A DNA stretch of 64,000 bases from Rallus limicola (taxonomy: Eukaryota; Chordata; Aves; Gruiformes; Rallidae). The notes under the pieces were generated by a model. That model did not search any database. It was given only the letters and a program-made list of their open reading frames with translations, and was not told where the DNA came from. Below, one piece after another: positions 48,669 to 61,815 of the stretch. The stretch covers positions 992,001 through 1,056,000 of the forward strand of contig JAKCOZ010000059.1 of the NCBI GenBank assembly GCA_022605955.1, read 5' to 3'. Numbering within the stretch: position 1 is the stretch's first letter; each line of letters starts with the position of its first letter. A program made the translations under genes and the position numbers.

Positions 48669-50369
48669 TGGCTGGATAAAACTTTGTGAAATTAGATACA
48701 GACTAAGTCCAAAGCTTGGGAGACTTGAACCCCAGTGCTTTAGCTTTTGGGGAAAGGTTCCTTCATCAAAGGACTTAGTCTGATCTTTACTGTTTCTGAG
48801 TAGATCATGGAGAGTTTTGTTTTTCAGCCATGTATGTATATCCAGGGGAAGGACTGTTACAAAGTTCTTGGTTAACCATTAAGCATACACACCTGAGTGC
48901 TCTTTTTGAAGTTTTTGATCCGAAGAAAACTTTTTAAAAATTCAGTAATGTAATGAGAGAGATGGACTTCTAAATTCACCTACCTAGTAATAGAGACTTT
49001 GACAGTGGTTTTCCAGAAGGAATGTACTAGCTTCTTTCTGAGGAGGGCAAAAATATTACTTTGAATAGTAGGCAATGAACTGTAGGCATACTGGGTGCTT
49101 TTCCAGAGCCTTCCATTTGAACTGACATGGAGATGTTAACATTATGTGAATTGGTATTATCTGTTTCAAATAGCATTACCCGGGTTGCTGTCTGCTGTTC
49201 ATGGAATAGATTGTTTCAGGATTGTATTTTTCATTGTATCTCTGTCATAGGAACAGAGATAGCTTATCTGAATTACCCAGATATAAAACAAAGTAGAAAC
49301 TTGTTTCTGAAATCTGAACTGGTAAAACCCCCAAACAAACCCAACAACAACAAAAAAACAAATCAGTGGTTTTGATGTACAGCTTTTGTTAGGATATCAT
49401 GCTAAACCAGCAAGTACAAAACAAGTATCACTTGCCTGCAGACATGGACTTCTATTACTGACTCATGCAATTGTCTCACATTTTATTGTGTTGGGTGAAA
49501 TCAATTTATTGCTTGCTTTATGAAGAGTGATTTAATTTCTGGAGCAGTGAGTTCTTAAAATATTATGCATAAAATATTCCTCTGTTATGAATGTAAGAAG
49601 CCATAGTTGTTTTCTTGTTGAAGAATGTGAATTTGAAAAATCTCTATTATATAATTGTTTCATAAAAATAAGGGCAAGCACTGCTATTTACTTGCCATTC
49701 AAACTCTAGTTAGACTAAAACGTGTAAGTGTCAAGCCATTCAAATTACTTTGGTCCTCAGAAATCCTGCTGACTGACAGTTGCAGGCAACATGCTATAGT
49801 ACATGCTACATTTCTTCATATACTCCTAACCTGATGACTTTAAGACAACAGCTATTAGAACTATATTTAAAGTAGCTGTACACCAGGCTGCAAAGTACTG
49901 AGGATCAGAAAACACTGTTTCTCAATTAGGCTTCTTACTATCTCAAAGTAATTTTATTACTCGAAAGCTTAGTAGGTATTCTCATTAAATCATGAAGAAA
50001 TTATGGTGCATCACAAACTCAAGTCCTAATTACAGGGGAAAGGATACCAGTGCTGTTGTATAGATGTATGCTAACTTTATTCTTGCTCAAAACTAGTTGG
50101 AATTCAGACCCTTGTTGTTACAGAAGCAGTAACTGCACTAACAAGTCCGTATGAATAAGAGACACTAGCACAGGCATAAAAAGTTTTTACTTTGGGTCCT
50201 GATGCTTAAATAATTTTTTTGGCAGTGTTGGTTTTTTTCGCTTGTTTTGAACCAAATGTAAAGTGCTAATCAGTGAATGGATCTCATGCTGAAACACGGG
50301 ATCTTGACTCCACTAATTCAAACCAGCATATGGTGGTTGCATGTGGGTCTGGGTGTCAGAGATAACCAC
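48669..50369. other. Noncoding stretch, A/C-rich tract at 49326-49362
   Basis: The only visible structure is a low-complexity run of A and C (caaac, caacaa units). The 83-residue frame at 48532-48783 (+) is mostly the antisense shadow of the CR1. No exon is seen. Confidence 0.5.
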
Positions 50370-50425
50370 AGCTCTCCCTGTGGCTCTGCGGCCTTGAACA
50401 GGTCACTTGCACAGTTCCTGCTCTT
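50370..50425 (+). mobile_element. Possible MIR-like SINE scrap
   Basis: ccttgaacaggtcacttg (50392-50409) resembles the MIR/CORE-SINE string 'ccttgggcaagtcactta', with tggctctg upstream and a pyrimidine-rich stretch after it. Only about 50 bases can be compared and no further MIR parts are visible, so this is weak. Confidence 0.3.
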
Positions 50426-53400
50426 TTTAATCTCTTCTAGGTTAAAACCCTTCAGGAGGAGGGAGAGAAGGTTGTATGCTAAGATGCTTCTTGATTATCG
50501 TTAGAAACTGTAGGTATGTAATGTAAACAACTTGCATCTAAAAAATGCTGATTGAAATCAGTCTTGCTATCTTCTCACAGCAGATGACAGCAGTAATGAA
50601 TTCAAGTAGTTTGCATATACAGCTTGCTCTTACCCACATCAGCTCATCACATGCTGCAGTAACCTGAGAACTGAGTAAACGTTTTCACAGTTGTCCAGAG
50701 CTTCATGCTTCTGAGAGTATATGTTGCCAGCAGAACATGTACTAATTAGTTTAGAACTCATCGCAATCACTGCAGTATAAGAATGCAGAGCCAGGGACAT
50801 CGTCTGTAGGCTGGACTCAGTCCCTGCAACAGTTTAATCTATTCCACAGTCTTCCCATGAATCCTAAAGCCTCTGAGTGGTCTGCAGTGGAGATTGCTAC
50901 AGAGATCCCTGAGTTTAGCGCATCTTGAATGCATAAATCCACAGGCAACAAACCAATGAAGACATGCTAGTATCAGGGAGCAGCAAGAGCAGTAAACACA
51001 ATCTAAATACAAATACTAAGATAACTTAATTATATTTTCTGTCTCTCAAAAACTTCTCTGAATATTGTTTGTGCATAAGTCAGAATGGTAGATAATGACT
51101 AGTTAATTTTAGGAACACTGGTGTGGATTTTTCTTCACCCATCTTCCACACAACCAATATTAACACAATAAAAAGGCAATCCTGTTCCCCAAATCCAGAG
51201 ACTTTTCAGGGTTAAGATTTCTGTGCTTAAAGTATGTCAATGAAATTTAGAACAGGGCCCCACAGAAGCGATGTTTTCCGGAGTTCTGCCTTTGGACAGG
51301 GAATAAATTGCAGCTCATCCTCACGTAACTGCCATGGAATAACTCAGTAAAACAATTTAAGAGGTACTTATACTTGCAACTGCTTAGTAAATCAGACTGC
51401 ACAAGAGCAAACTGATTAGATGAATCACTGACTGTACAGATGCACTGGAATAGAATGTCATGTGATTTTTATATTTAAAATAAGACCATTTAAATGAACA
51501 TGTGCAAACCTAAGTTTCTAAATAATAAGCTCTGTTTTAGATGTGCAAGGCATCAGTGTTCCATGTGAATGTTTTTCAGAGAACGGATAGTTTTGTTTCC
51601 TCTACTGGAGTGGGCATTCAGAGTGCTCTTGATTTGGGTTTCAAAGAGATTTGCATTCTCTGAAATCCAGGCAAGCGGAGGACACGGTAGCACATTTGCC
51701 TGCTATTGCTGGGGCTATGCATCTCTGAGCCATCTGCTACTGCACAGTCTAGTATACTGTAAAAGCCTGTCCTAAAGATATGCACACCTAAACTCAGAGT
51801 TGCAAAGCTAGACCTAATTTTAGGTATGTGAAATCAATGGTACTATTCTTGCAGGTAACCTCATCTGTAGGTGGGACACTTAAATGAAGATTGGACTATA
51901 AGGTTTCCCAGACTAGATGAATCAGATTAATGGTTTTTGTAGATCACTGCCTATTCTAGATGCCTTGAATTAAGCACATCCAAATAAATTTGCATCTTAA
52001 GAATAGACTGTACAGCAATTTTTGAAAGCTCAGCAGTTGGGGACATGTTCTGATGGAGATTCTGATTTCTATGATACACATACCATAAAGACAGGTAATC
52101 TGCAGATAGAAAAAAGGAAAACAGGGGTTCTGTGGTGTCTGGAGAAGACAGCATGCCAGCTGGCCAAGAACAGGGGTTAAAAATGTTCCTTTTTTTGGTT
52201 TAGTAAAAGAAAATTAAAAGCTTGAGGGGGTTTGTTTGTGGTTTTTCTCCCCACACAGCTTTCTTATTACCATATAATCTTCTTGCATATCTTTAATTAA
52301 ATTTCTTATTTTTTCTCTTGAGCTTTTGTGGATGAGTGGGGTTTACTGGCTGGGTTGGTTGACTTGTTAGCAACAGCGTTACAAAGCATTTCTTATCCAG
52401 GGAGTTGGGAGAGTTGTTTTGTAACTCCATGAAATGGGACCTCAAAGTGTGTCATAGCTACTCCAGTGTATCAGGAGAACAGGAATAGATTTAATTTCAG
52501 GTGCATAAAAGCTAGCATAACAGAGGTCAAAAAAGCAAGAGGATGTTTGTTGCAGATGGTAACCAAAAAGGCTGTCTGATACGTGTCAGGACGCTGGGCT
52601 GTGTGCTTGAACTTCACGGGTCACTATGCAAGTGTGTTCTTTTTTGTTCGGTTGGTTTGTTGATGTTTTTAAGTAAATATTTGGCAGAGTACCTATAGTA
52701 ATTAACAATGGCCTGTGCTCAGAATTAATCTTTCATTGTGTCCAAAAACCAAATATTTACTGCTGCATCCACAGTTTTAGTACATGCAGGTGAAAAATGT
52801 ATGAACAACAACCTACTTCACAAATCCAAACCAGATGGGTGTAAGACATTATGCTTTTCAGCATGTGGCAATTTAAATGTTCTGCCTGGAAAAATTACTT
52901 TATTGAAACCAATCAGAGAAACAAAATAATGTTTACACAGGCAACATCATATGCTCTTTAAAAGGCATAAATGACAATGATTGCTAGAGTATTCTCCAAA
53001 ATAGGTAATTTGTTTCAAGAGTTACAGTACACTCCCATTGCATTCAGTTCTCCAGAACATATTTCTTGGAAGTTTCTCTTGAAATACTGATTTACAGTAT
53101 TTTTGAAAGTGGTTCTTTTAATTTTTGTCTTCATATAAAAAGGAAGAAGGAATAGTGATACAGGTCTTGTAGTAAAAAAGCTTTGGCTCCCAAATACTAC
53201 AAAATCCATCATCTTGAATATATTAAATGTGTACATAGACTTTGTGTACCTGAAACTAGCATTTTATAGTAATTTTCCTGTAGTACTCCATGCCCTAGTT
53301 AGTGTTATTTCAGCTAGTTGCATTTCCAGATGTTCCGAGTTGATTGGTCAGAAAACCATTATGTTGTATGAACATAACATGTTTTTCTAAAACATGGGAC

Positions 53401-53792
53401 AAGGGGTGTGCCTATGTGTATTCACACATACACAGAACGTCTGTCAAAACAGCTAGCAGATAGGAATCTGTTTGATTTAGAGCAGAGGCTGTTTTTGTGT
53501 TTTAAACACAGTTTGTCATTACACTAAGTTCAAATTAAAAGAAAAATGGTACCTGAAGGCAGGCAGGTTATAATTTGGTGTTCCTTGTTGCCTTTTTGGT
53601 CTCCTGTTGCCCTCAGCCTGCTGCACAGCCAAGCCAGGTCAACTATTTTAAAGTGGTAATGTGAAATAGTGTTGTCTATGATAAGAATGAAAATGCCTGC
53701 TTTCTTCACAAGGTACTTCAAAAATATCATGAAGAGAGACCTATTCCTTGATACATTTAATGTAATTATAATTTTAAATACACAACTCTTTG
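50426..53792. other. Noncoding stretch, nothing recognised
   Basis: No transposon, RNA gene or exon that I can name. Open frames are 60-75 residues and unrelated to known families. Confidence 0.5.
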
Positions 53793-53924
53793 GAGGTTTT
53801 CTAGATTATTCAGGAAAAAGCCCTGAGCAACCAAATCTAAATTTAGTGTTTGACCCAGATTGGAGTGGGATGGAGGACTAGCTGATCTCCCAAGGTCCCT
53901 TCCAACTTTGATGATTCTCTGACT
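53793..53924 (+). mobile_element. CR1 3'-UTR fragment
   Basis: ggttttctagattattcagg and aaaaagccctgagcaacc match the end of CR1 ORF2 ('ggccagactggacaaagccctgagcaacct' in the family), followed by gatggaggactagctgatct, cccaaggtcccttccaac and a degraded tail, gatgattctctga. The copy is about 130 bases long and moderately diverged. It lies 200 bases before the SINE remnant on the same strand. Confidence 0.88.
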
Positions 53925-54124
53925 GTTTTCTGTGGTAAGATAAGAGATAATGGATTAATTCCCAGTATTGTTTATAGATCTCTAATGATTCATTTTGCAT
54001 AATTTCTAACTGTACCCAAGTTTATGAAGGTCTGGTATTTGGATGCACGTTCTCATTTATTAGAGCTATGGTGAAAATGAAAACTAAACTTGTGAGACAG
54101 CAGATCTAGAATGTTCAGGTATTC

Positions 54125-54275
54125 TTGGTTGATTTCCTAGCTCTGCTGTCAACACTGTGAATCATTGAGCTTCTCTGTGGCTCACTTGTATTTCCATTGA
54201 AAGTAATGATACTTTACTCCTCTTGTGATTTAGACTCCTTTTATTCAGGACAAGGTCTTATCTCTGTATTTTGTG
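54125..54275 (+). mobile_element. Ancient MIR/L2-like SINE remnant
   Basis: The first half (tagctctgctgtcaacactg, then attgagcttctctgtggctc) follows the MIR core text 'ctctgctactaactagctgtg ... acttaacctctctgagcctc' with a gap where 'gaccttgggcaag' would be. After tatttcc and a gtaatgatact stretch comes gactccttttattcaggaca, aggtcttatctctgtatttt, which resembles the shared MIR/L2 3' tail 'gctccttgaggacaggg ... gtcttatctctgtattt'. Order and spacing of both parts fit one element. Such L2-mobilised SINEs predate the bird-mammal split, and copies in birds are rare and strongly decayed. Consensus comparison is from memory. Confidence 0.55.
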
Positions 54276-57200
54276 GAAGAAGAGGATAGAGGGAATAAAC
54301 ACTTTCAGTTGTGATTCCCTATTAATTTTGCTTGGAGTTGCCAGAAGCCAGTGTCACTGCTGTGATTGAAGTGTTCAGGCAGTGGTTTGGCTGGAACTTC
54401 TTGTTCTGAAGGGATCCTATGAGGAAAAAGGGGCACTTGTGGAAAGCTGTTCTTCCAAAATAGGCTAAACTTTCTTTTTCTTTTGGGCTGCTTTGTGTCA
54501 TGCACATTATCGAGTTTATGATTTGATTATGCCTCTGAGTTCGTGAAAGTTTATTTTTTAGTTCACAGAGATAGAAGTATCTGTAAAAGATGCATTCAAA
54601 GATCAGATTCTGTCTTTGGCATTTTGAACACTTGCCATAGAACTAAGGGGAAAACGAAGACAGGAAAATGGTGTTCCTTGAATTCATATCTTTCTACAGG
54701 GATTTGGGCTGAAAAGAGTGTTGTTGTTTTTTTCTTTTTATATTCTTTCCACTGCCTTCATAGTCCTGTAGTGTATCAGTCAGTGAGGCTAAGGACCTAT
54801 GATGATATGGAGATTTATTCAAGAAGTCTTTCCCCAGTGAATATCTAACTAACCTAGCATCTTGTGGAATAAAATTTTCTGTAGAGTGCTCTATTCAGCG
54901 GTTTGCCTTTCTAGATAAATTTTTAAAAGCCTAGCATGTTAACTCATATCAACAGTGTTTTATAAACATGTCTTAAATATAAAAGTTTAAATCATAGCAA
55001 TAAACCCAGAGTTTGTTCTGCGACAAACAGTGGATCTCAAAATGTTCCATTAGAAAGATTTAAGATTATTCACTAATGTGCTGAAGCCTTTAACATATCA
55101 TGTTTGTTGTGATTGAAAATAATGAAGTCGCTTTCTTGGGGTTTTTTTTCTAGTACCTCTGTCTAACTGAACTTGTAATTGTAGAAATACTAATGCTGCC
55201 AGGAGTACCCAGAGCTTTGGGGGGAGGTGTTGCATGTTACGGTTTTAAAATACTAGCTGCAGCACAGAATATTTCTTTAGGTTTTCTCATGTTATTGCCT
55301 CTTCCTGGTTAAAACTGAACTGAGATGCTGAAGTTGTTCTCCAGAAATCCACCCCATAAATCTTACCCTAAGCAACTGATGTGTTCACAAACAAGCTAGA
55401 ATGCACGCGTATATGTAACTGTACGCGTGCATATGCATGTCACTTCAATATGGTTAATAACCAAGTGAGTTCTAAAATTATCAGGCTTGCAACAGTAGTT
55501 TGTTAAGCACTACTCTTGCAAATGACTGGTTAACCCCACATCGCTCCACAAACAGTCACATAGAGATAAGAGCGCCCACCAGTCTAAACTTTTGCACTGT
55601 TGTAGCAACCAGTATGTAGTATTATCTCTGGTATCTGTTCTCATGAGACTACTGTGCAGCGGTGCTTCTGTCTGTATAGGTCCCTGTATACCATAATTAT
55701 ACATGAAGGAGACTCAATAGCAAATGTAAACCGATGAAGTATAGCTTGCAAAATAAGACACCTCCAGTTTAGAGTGGAATTGGGAAGCATGTGTGCATCT
55801 GTCACAAGCCCACATGAAAGCAGTATGTAAGTAGTGAAATTAGACTGAGAAGAGAGAGAAAATCAGGAGCTCTTTTGTGGGCCTAAATGCAAAAATAAGG
55901 GCGGTGTGGTTTGCTTTTTATCATTCAGCGATATATCGTAATTATGAATATGGTACTAAAAGCTTAGCTGGTTAAAGTAACTGCAAATGTAATTATTAAA
56001 TTATACATACTTTATTAAAGGCTATTTGTAAGGCAACTTGAATAATAATGAGTGAGGCAGACTACTGAAGTAGAGAGAATAGTATCTATGACGTGAGACT
56101 TCTAACTCTTCTTGGTTTTAGGGCGGATTGTGTCCTGGATTTTGCTATACTCTGACTTTTAGGAGAGCTCGGAATGCTAAACCCTCAACCCTTGAAAGCT
56201 CTTGCTACGTAAAATATGTCCCAGATATGGAAACTGATAAAATTACAAATCTTCAGTTTTCTGCTGGCATTTCAAGGAATGATCAGAGTACACAGCCTTT
56301 GAAATAATGCCATAATCTGAATTGCTTCCTGATTTGGTCCCAGTTTATTCATCTCTTTAATTCTGTGAAGAGATGGGAGGGCCCTACACTCTGTACATTA
56401 TGCCTTCAGAGCTGAAGAGGGAGGAAGTGGAACAGTGAAGAGATGGTTGCTGGAGTTTTAAGCCATGCGGGGGTGGACAGAGGGTGGTGCTCCAGTTCTT
56501 AATTACAATTCATTAAAAATTAAGCTTTACGCTGAGAGAGATGTGATGAGTCCTTTCTGTATCCTAAAATAGGGCAGTAGCAACTTGCACACAAAAGCAA
56601 ATCTTTGTAGGACTGAAGTTCAGATTTTTTCAAAATGCCATGAACATGGCTGCAGCTGTTAGAAGGCTGCATTTCAGCCAACCTTTTATAAATGTACAAG
56701 CTTTCAGTTGGCTTTCTGTTTGTTTGCTCTCCTTGGAAATCTTGCATCTAGCTGATAATTACCTGGTGAAGCATGAGCCTAGGAAAATCTGCAGAAGTAC
56801 GTTGCATTGCTGCGTACAGAAGGACACTGAAGATCCTGAACTGAAAAATGCTGTACAAAGTGGGATTTCTTAGACCCATGGTCTCATAATGCATGTGCAC
56901 TTCTGCTGGCATGGAAAAACAGTGTCAGTGATCTATTATTATTCTGAAACTATCATTAGCTAGCCATGTTAAGTTAATTATAGATGCAAAGACTTTAAAA
57001 ATGTTTCTTGGAACATCCCAAATATTAGCAGTACTCAGATATTGATCTAATTAGCTATGGTGCATGCAATGGACAGCCAGATCTGTGGGCATAGATGTTG
57101 GAAAATCCCAATTTTCTTTCATACTGGCTCTTAGCAATCTTTTTTTTTTATTTTCCATTTTTAAACAGCTCTGGTGTGATTTAGATCTTAATACTCAAAA

Positions 57201-60200
57201 GCCACTCTCTTCTGATTTGAACTTTGATAAAGTCCATTAAAACATGCAGAGATTTTCAGTAATACCTGTATTTCATATACTCACAGATAATTCTGCTAAC
57301 CTTATGAAGAAGTGTGTGGCAGGGTGTACCAGCTCTTTTGTGTATCTCATACAACATTCTGAATTCCAGCATCTCCTCTGCATGGACAGGATTTGCAGCT
57401 ACTGATGTTCTGTGTCTTGCTTGGCTATCAAGTTGCCACCTCAAACTCTATATGCAAGTGGGAAAGTTGAATAATAAAGACTTACTATGATTTTTATCTT
57501 TGAAGTCCTTGTCATCTAGAAGGAAGAGAATTAACTAGCAGAAACTATCATCTTGGTGGTTTGACAGTACTAAGGCAATTGCATAAGAAAATATATAAAT
57601 CTACGGAATAACCATGAAACATACTCAACTGGAGAAAATAGAAAATAGAGTAGCTGGCAAATGGAGAGACACAAGCTGCCAAAAGGGATGTGAAACATTA
57701 ATTCCATCATCTCAGGATTGATTTTTTTGAAAAAATATATATTTATTTTTAGAGCCACCAGATGCCAGCCGCATTGCTCATGCAAACTATATAATCTAAA
57801 AATTGTTCTAGCTTACTCCAACTTCCAGTGCCCTGCAGAGGCTGCTGCAGCAAAAATGAGATCAGCTTAGAAGAAAGAAATTCTGACTTCATTCTTCTCC
57901 TAGATGCGGATATATTTGCATCTTGTACATAGCAGTGGCTGTTCAAACATTTTTGCAGTAACAAAGCTTTTTCCTGCTGAAAAGACTACTAATTCAATCC
58001 AAGAAACTGTTGAAGCCAAAGATTTGCACTTGTGTATGTGCCCCAGAACGCTTCTGATTGTGTACTCTGACTCCCCATATTCATAAGTTTTCCAGGGTTT
58101 TTGCTCAGATTTTAATTGGGTCCAAACCATTGCATGTTGTCTGCTGCTTCTGAGTACCTTGTCTAAATTTACTGTTGGCAAAAAGGAACTGAACGCTGAG
58201 GTGAAACAATGCATATAACTCCTTTAGCAAGAAAAAAACAGATCAATTAAAAAAACTAAATCCCAGATTCCAAATGAATCCCCTTGTACTGTCAATATGA
58301 ATGAGAACTTGAAAACCAGGCATAGCTGTTTGAGACTTTGTGACGTTAGTGATGTTGGTTTCACGATGGATTAGTTTCTTTCTAAGTGGTGAGAAAGCAG
58401 TGGTACACATAAGCTGCTTGAAACTGGCATGTAAGTGGAAGCTTTGACTTACAAAATTATATTTGTATGTGGATAATAAACACTGGATTCCTAAATATAT
58501 GACTGCTGTTTAAAAACCATGTAGTCCACTGTTAAATCCTTTACAGCTCTGAAGTTGTGAGGTAATCCAAGTTATATCCCTATATACAGGGTAGGTTTGC
58601 ATAGGTGATTTACATAGGTTAGGTGGTTTTTTTCAATTCTCAACTCTTCTTTCCTGAAAAGACCTGTTAGCGGCTCCTGTGAGTAGGTGTTCTTTGGGCA
58701 TCCTGGATTTTCACCATTTTTTGTTTGTTAGGCTAATTTCTCTTTCCTTCTTCTTCCTCGTATTTTATGTTGCTTTTAAAACCTCTTACCCTATGTTATA
58801 TAGATTTGGTGACACTATATATTAACATCTGTGTGTTTTTTTTTTAAATTTTACTACTATTGATTTTTTTTCTGCTTTCCCTGGCCCTCTCATTCCACAC
58901 CCATTCCTGTTATCCTTGGTCAGAACTTGCATACATAAAGCAGTCTTTGCCTTGAGAAGATCTATGTAGGAGAACAGTAGGAAAAGGTTTGCAAATGAAA
59001 TTATCATGATGAATCCTTGGAAATGGCTGAGAAGCAAATGCTTACTGGTTAGGGCAGGCATTTGTCTCCCATCTCTCACAGTTGAGCACTGAACTTAACC
59101 ATGTAGGAGCTAGGTGATAGAACCTGCTGTAAAGAACCGTTGTTTGAATCCACTTTCTCTGTTAATTGAAGCCTCAAATATTTAAGTGTTTTTCTTATGT
59201 GATCTGGGCAACAGTACACTAGAATTATTTAAAAAAAACAACATGGCTGGGGAAATGTAGTCAGAAATTATTAATTGGAAGAAGAGGGAGAGAAGTACTG
59301 TAATAAGCAAATATTTGTGCCTGAAAGTTTTTCCACAAATTTGAAATGGGATGCTGTTAGAGGAAGTGATGAGCATTAGAGTTCATCTCCTGTGAACTTC
59401 TGACAGTGGTTACCAAAGCATTTTGGAACTAGCTTATTTGATTTATCAGCTGATTTTATTTTATTTTCTCTTGGCCTTTTCCGCACTTCCAAGAGTAGCA
59501 GTTGTGCTCTCCAGAGGGGATATTACCAGGATTTTTGCTACTGCTGCCAAAAATCTTCTGGCACAAAATTACTGTCTGAGTCAGCTTTGTAACATGACAA
59601 ATTTGGAGACAGCTGCAGCAATGATATGTTAGCTGCCTATTGGGCAGCTTCTGAGTAGACAATAAATCTCCTACTAGTTATAAAATGTCATTTAATATAG
59701 CCTAACACAATAGATGATTGCAAATATATTGTGCTTATTTTTCTGGTTAGCATATTGAAAGATGTATGTGATGTAAGTTGGAAGAGTTATTCCATTGTGG
59801 CTACATATGTTGTATATATTCACATTAAAGAAGAATGAGAAACCATAAAAAGAGGATGGTGCACTTTCTCTGTTGGTTTTTATTATTCGTCTGTTACTTG
59901 CTCATATTATATGCTCATATTTCAGTGATCATTGCTGTTGCATCTGTATATGCTTTTCTCCAATGTGGTGGCACTAGAGTAGTGAGTATGATGCATTTTC
60001 CAGTGAGAGGGACTGTACAATGGAATTAGGCTATCATTGGAGATTTTCAGTGTTGCATTTCTGGGACTGGACTTGTGTTGCTATGGTCTTGTAGTTCTAT
60101 GAGCATTATTAATGCTGCAGTTTCTAAGTTAAACTACTAGTTTAATTGGCTTTTTTTTACTGCACTAATATCTTCAGTCAACCAGAGCCTGGAGTCCTAC

Positions 60201-61764
60201 TTTTTATGTCTAATTATGTTCCATTTCTGTGTCCCAGCCTACATTTAATTTGCACAGAAGAGGAAATGGAGTTGTCAGTGGCATCTCACCACTACTCTCC
60301 TCCCCCTTACTTTAGCTATATCAGATGCCAACACTGCTGATTTGTTGAACCTCAAGCTGTTTTGTTTAGCAGTGGAAAGCTGACTGCTTTGCAACCATGT
60401 AACTGGTACAGTGAGGCACAAAGTGCTTCTGATATTGCCCAAATTTCTCATGGGTAAAGGTAGGAGATATAATTTCAATTCTATACTGTATTAATCTGAG
60501 TAATAAAACAAAGATGCAACTTCAATACGTGAAATCTCAGGTTTTGTACTAGCTAATACTGGTAGATGCCTAGGTTAACATGTATTTGAGTTAGTGCAGG
60601 AATAATTTTGTCTTCTACTTCAAGGCTAATTTCTTGCAAAGACAGTTTTACTGAAAGATGCTTGCTACTGTTGTGCTTAGCTTGTATTATCTAAAACAAT
60701 TAATTACAGAGTAGAGACAATTGAAGCGTGAGAGTGCATCTCAGTGCTATTCAAAGAGAAGCTGCTACAGATGTTTCATTCTTCTTTCCTAATATGAAAT
60801 GGGGGGAATTTAATAAAATACTGTAACAGTGTAGATTTGTTGATGCTTTTTTAACATCAACTTTACACTTTTTGTCATGCAAGTAGTGGTCACTTTGTTG
60901 TGTCATGCTGTGTTTTCATTTTAACTGAAGTGTGAATGCAGATTGAGGTTTCTGTAGCCCACCCTGCAGACCTTGTGTTTTCTGAGTTTGTGTAACATTG
61001 GAGGAAATACTAGTTTGGCAGGTAGATGAAATTAGAGGGGGTTTTTTAAGCTTTAATTAAAAGTAATACATTAAATTTTTCCTTAAATTAAAAAAGGGGT
61101 TGGCAAAGCATAAGACCTCCAAAATTTATTTAGCCATTAATGAATAGAAAATTAACCTGAATGCTTTTAAGGACTTTAAAATTCTAGTTAGTTCTCAGGG
61201 CCATCTTCTCTGTGATCTTCAATGGAGTTAAATAGTTACTAGAATCTTGTAATCCTAGCTATTTTGTTGAAGGATGTGCTGTAAAGGCTGACTAGGTTAC
61301 ATAAAACCAAAAAATCATAACTCATACCAAGACAAGTAGATTATACTGTAGAAAGCTGAGAGAGAGTATATTTACTGCATAGCATCATGTTTACCTGGAG
61401 TTTTACTTCTGTTGCTCAAAACAGATTAAGCATAAAAGATACAATGCACAGAAATGACCATAACAGCACAATACTCTGGCAAAGGAATTACCGTGCTAGC
61501 AGCAAATCAGGGTGCCATATTTGGACACCATGGAGGGTGTTTCCTAGAGTGAAAACTTAATTTCTATAGCTAATGGTAATCAAAATTCCATCATGTTTGT
61601 TCTCTTTGCCTATGTGTGCATGTGCCTAAAATGTCTTTGTGTGTAATATGTGAGGGATAGCTAGAAAAGTAGTTGATAGTATGTTGGCTTTTTTTTTTCT
61701 TCACTGAAAAAAGACAGACTGTAAGGCTTGAGTGCTTTGTGTGCTTCTGGTGCTTAGGTCTCAG
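54276..61764. other. Long noncoding stretch, no transposon named
   Basis: About 7.5 kb with no recognisable insertion or exon. A compact stem (agctgcc 59631-59637 with ggcagct 59643-59649) and the hairpin listed at 55.4 kb are the main local structures. The segment 55905-56095 has TGTGGTTT and TGACGTGA motifs and TAAT cores in repeat-free sequence, suggestive of regulatory DNA but unproven. Confidence 0.45.
55401..55432. repeat. Perfect 11-bp CpG-containing inverted repeat
   Basis: atgcacgcgta (55401-55411) pairs exactly with tacgcgtgcat (55422-55432) around the 10-nt loop tatgtaactg. Each arm holds CGCG, i.e. two CpGs, in a region where CpG is otherwise rare. Each arm also contains the hexamer ACGCGT, the MluI/MCB-type sequence. 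Role unknown. Confidence 0.7.
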
Positions 61765-61815
61765 AGGAGCTAACAGAACTTGAAAAATGCAGAGAAGAGT
61801 GACAAGGATGACTTG
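61765..61815 (+). mobile_element. Doubtful CR1 reverse-transcriptase scrap
   Basis: ttgaaaaatgcagagaagag followed by tgacaaggatga resembles the CR1 block encoding '[12 protein letters not shown]' (gtgcagaggagggccacaaggatga in related copies, such as the one near 33785 in this window). Only some 40 bases align and the flanks do not continue the match. Confidence 0.35.
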
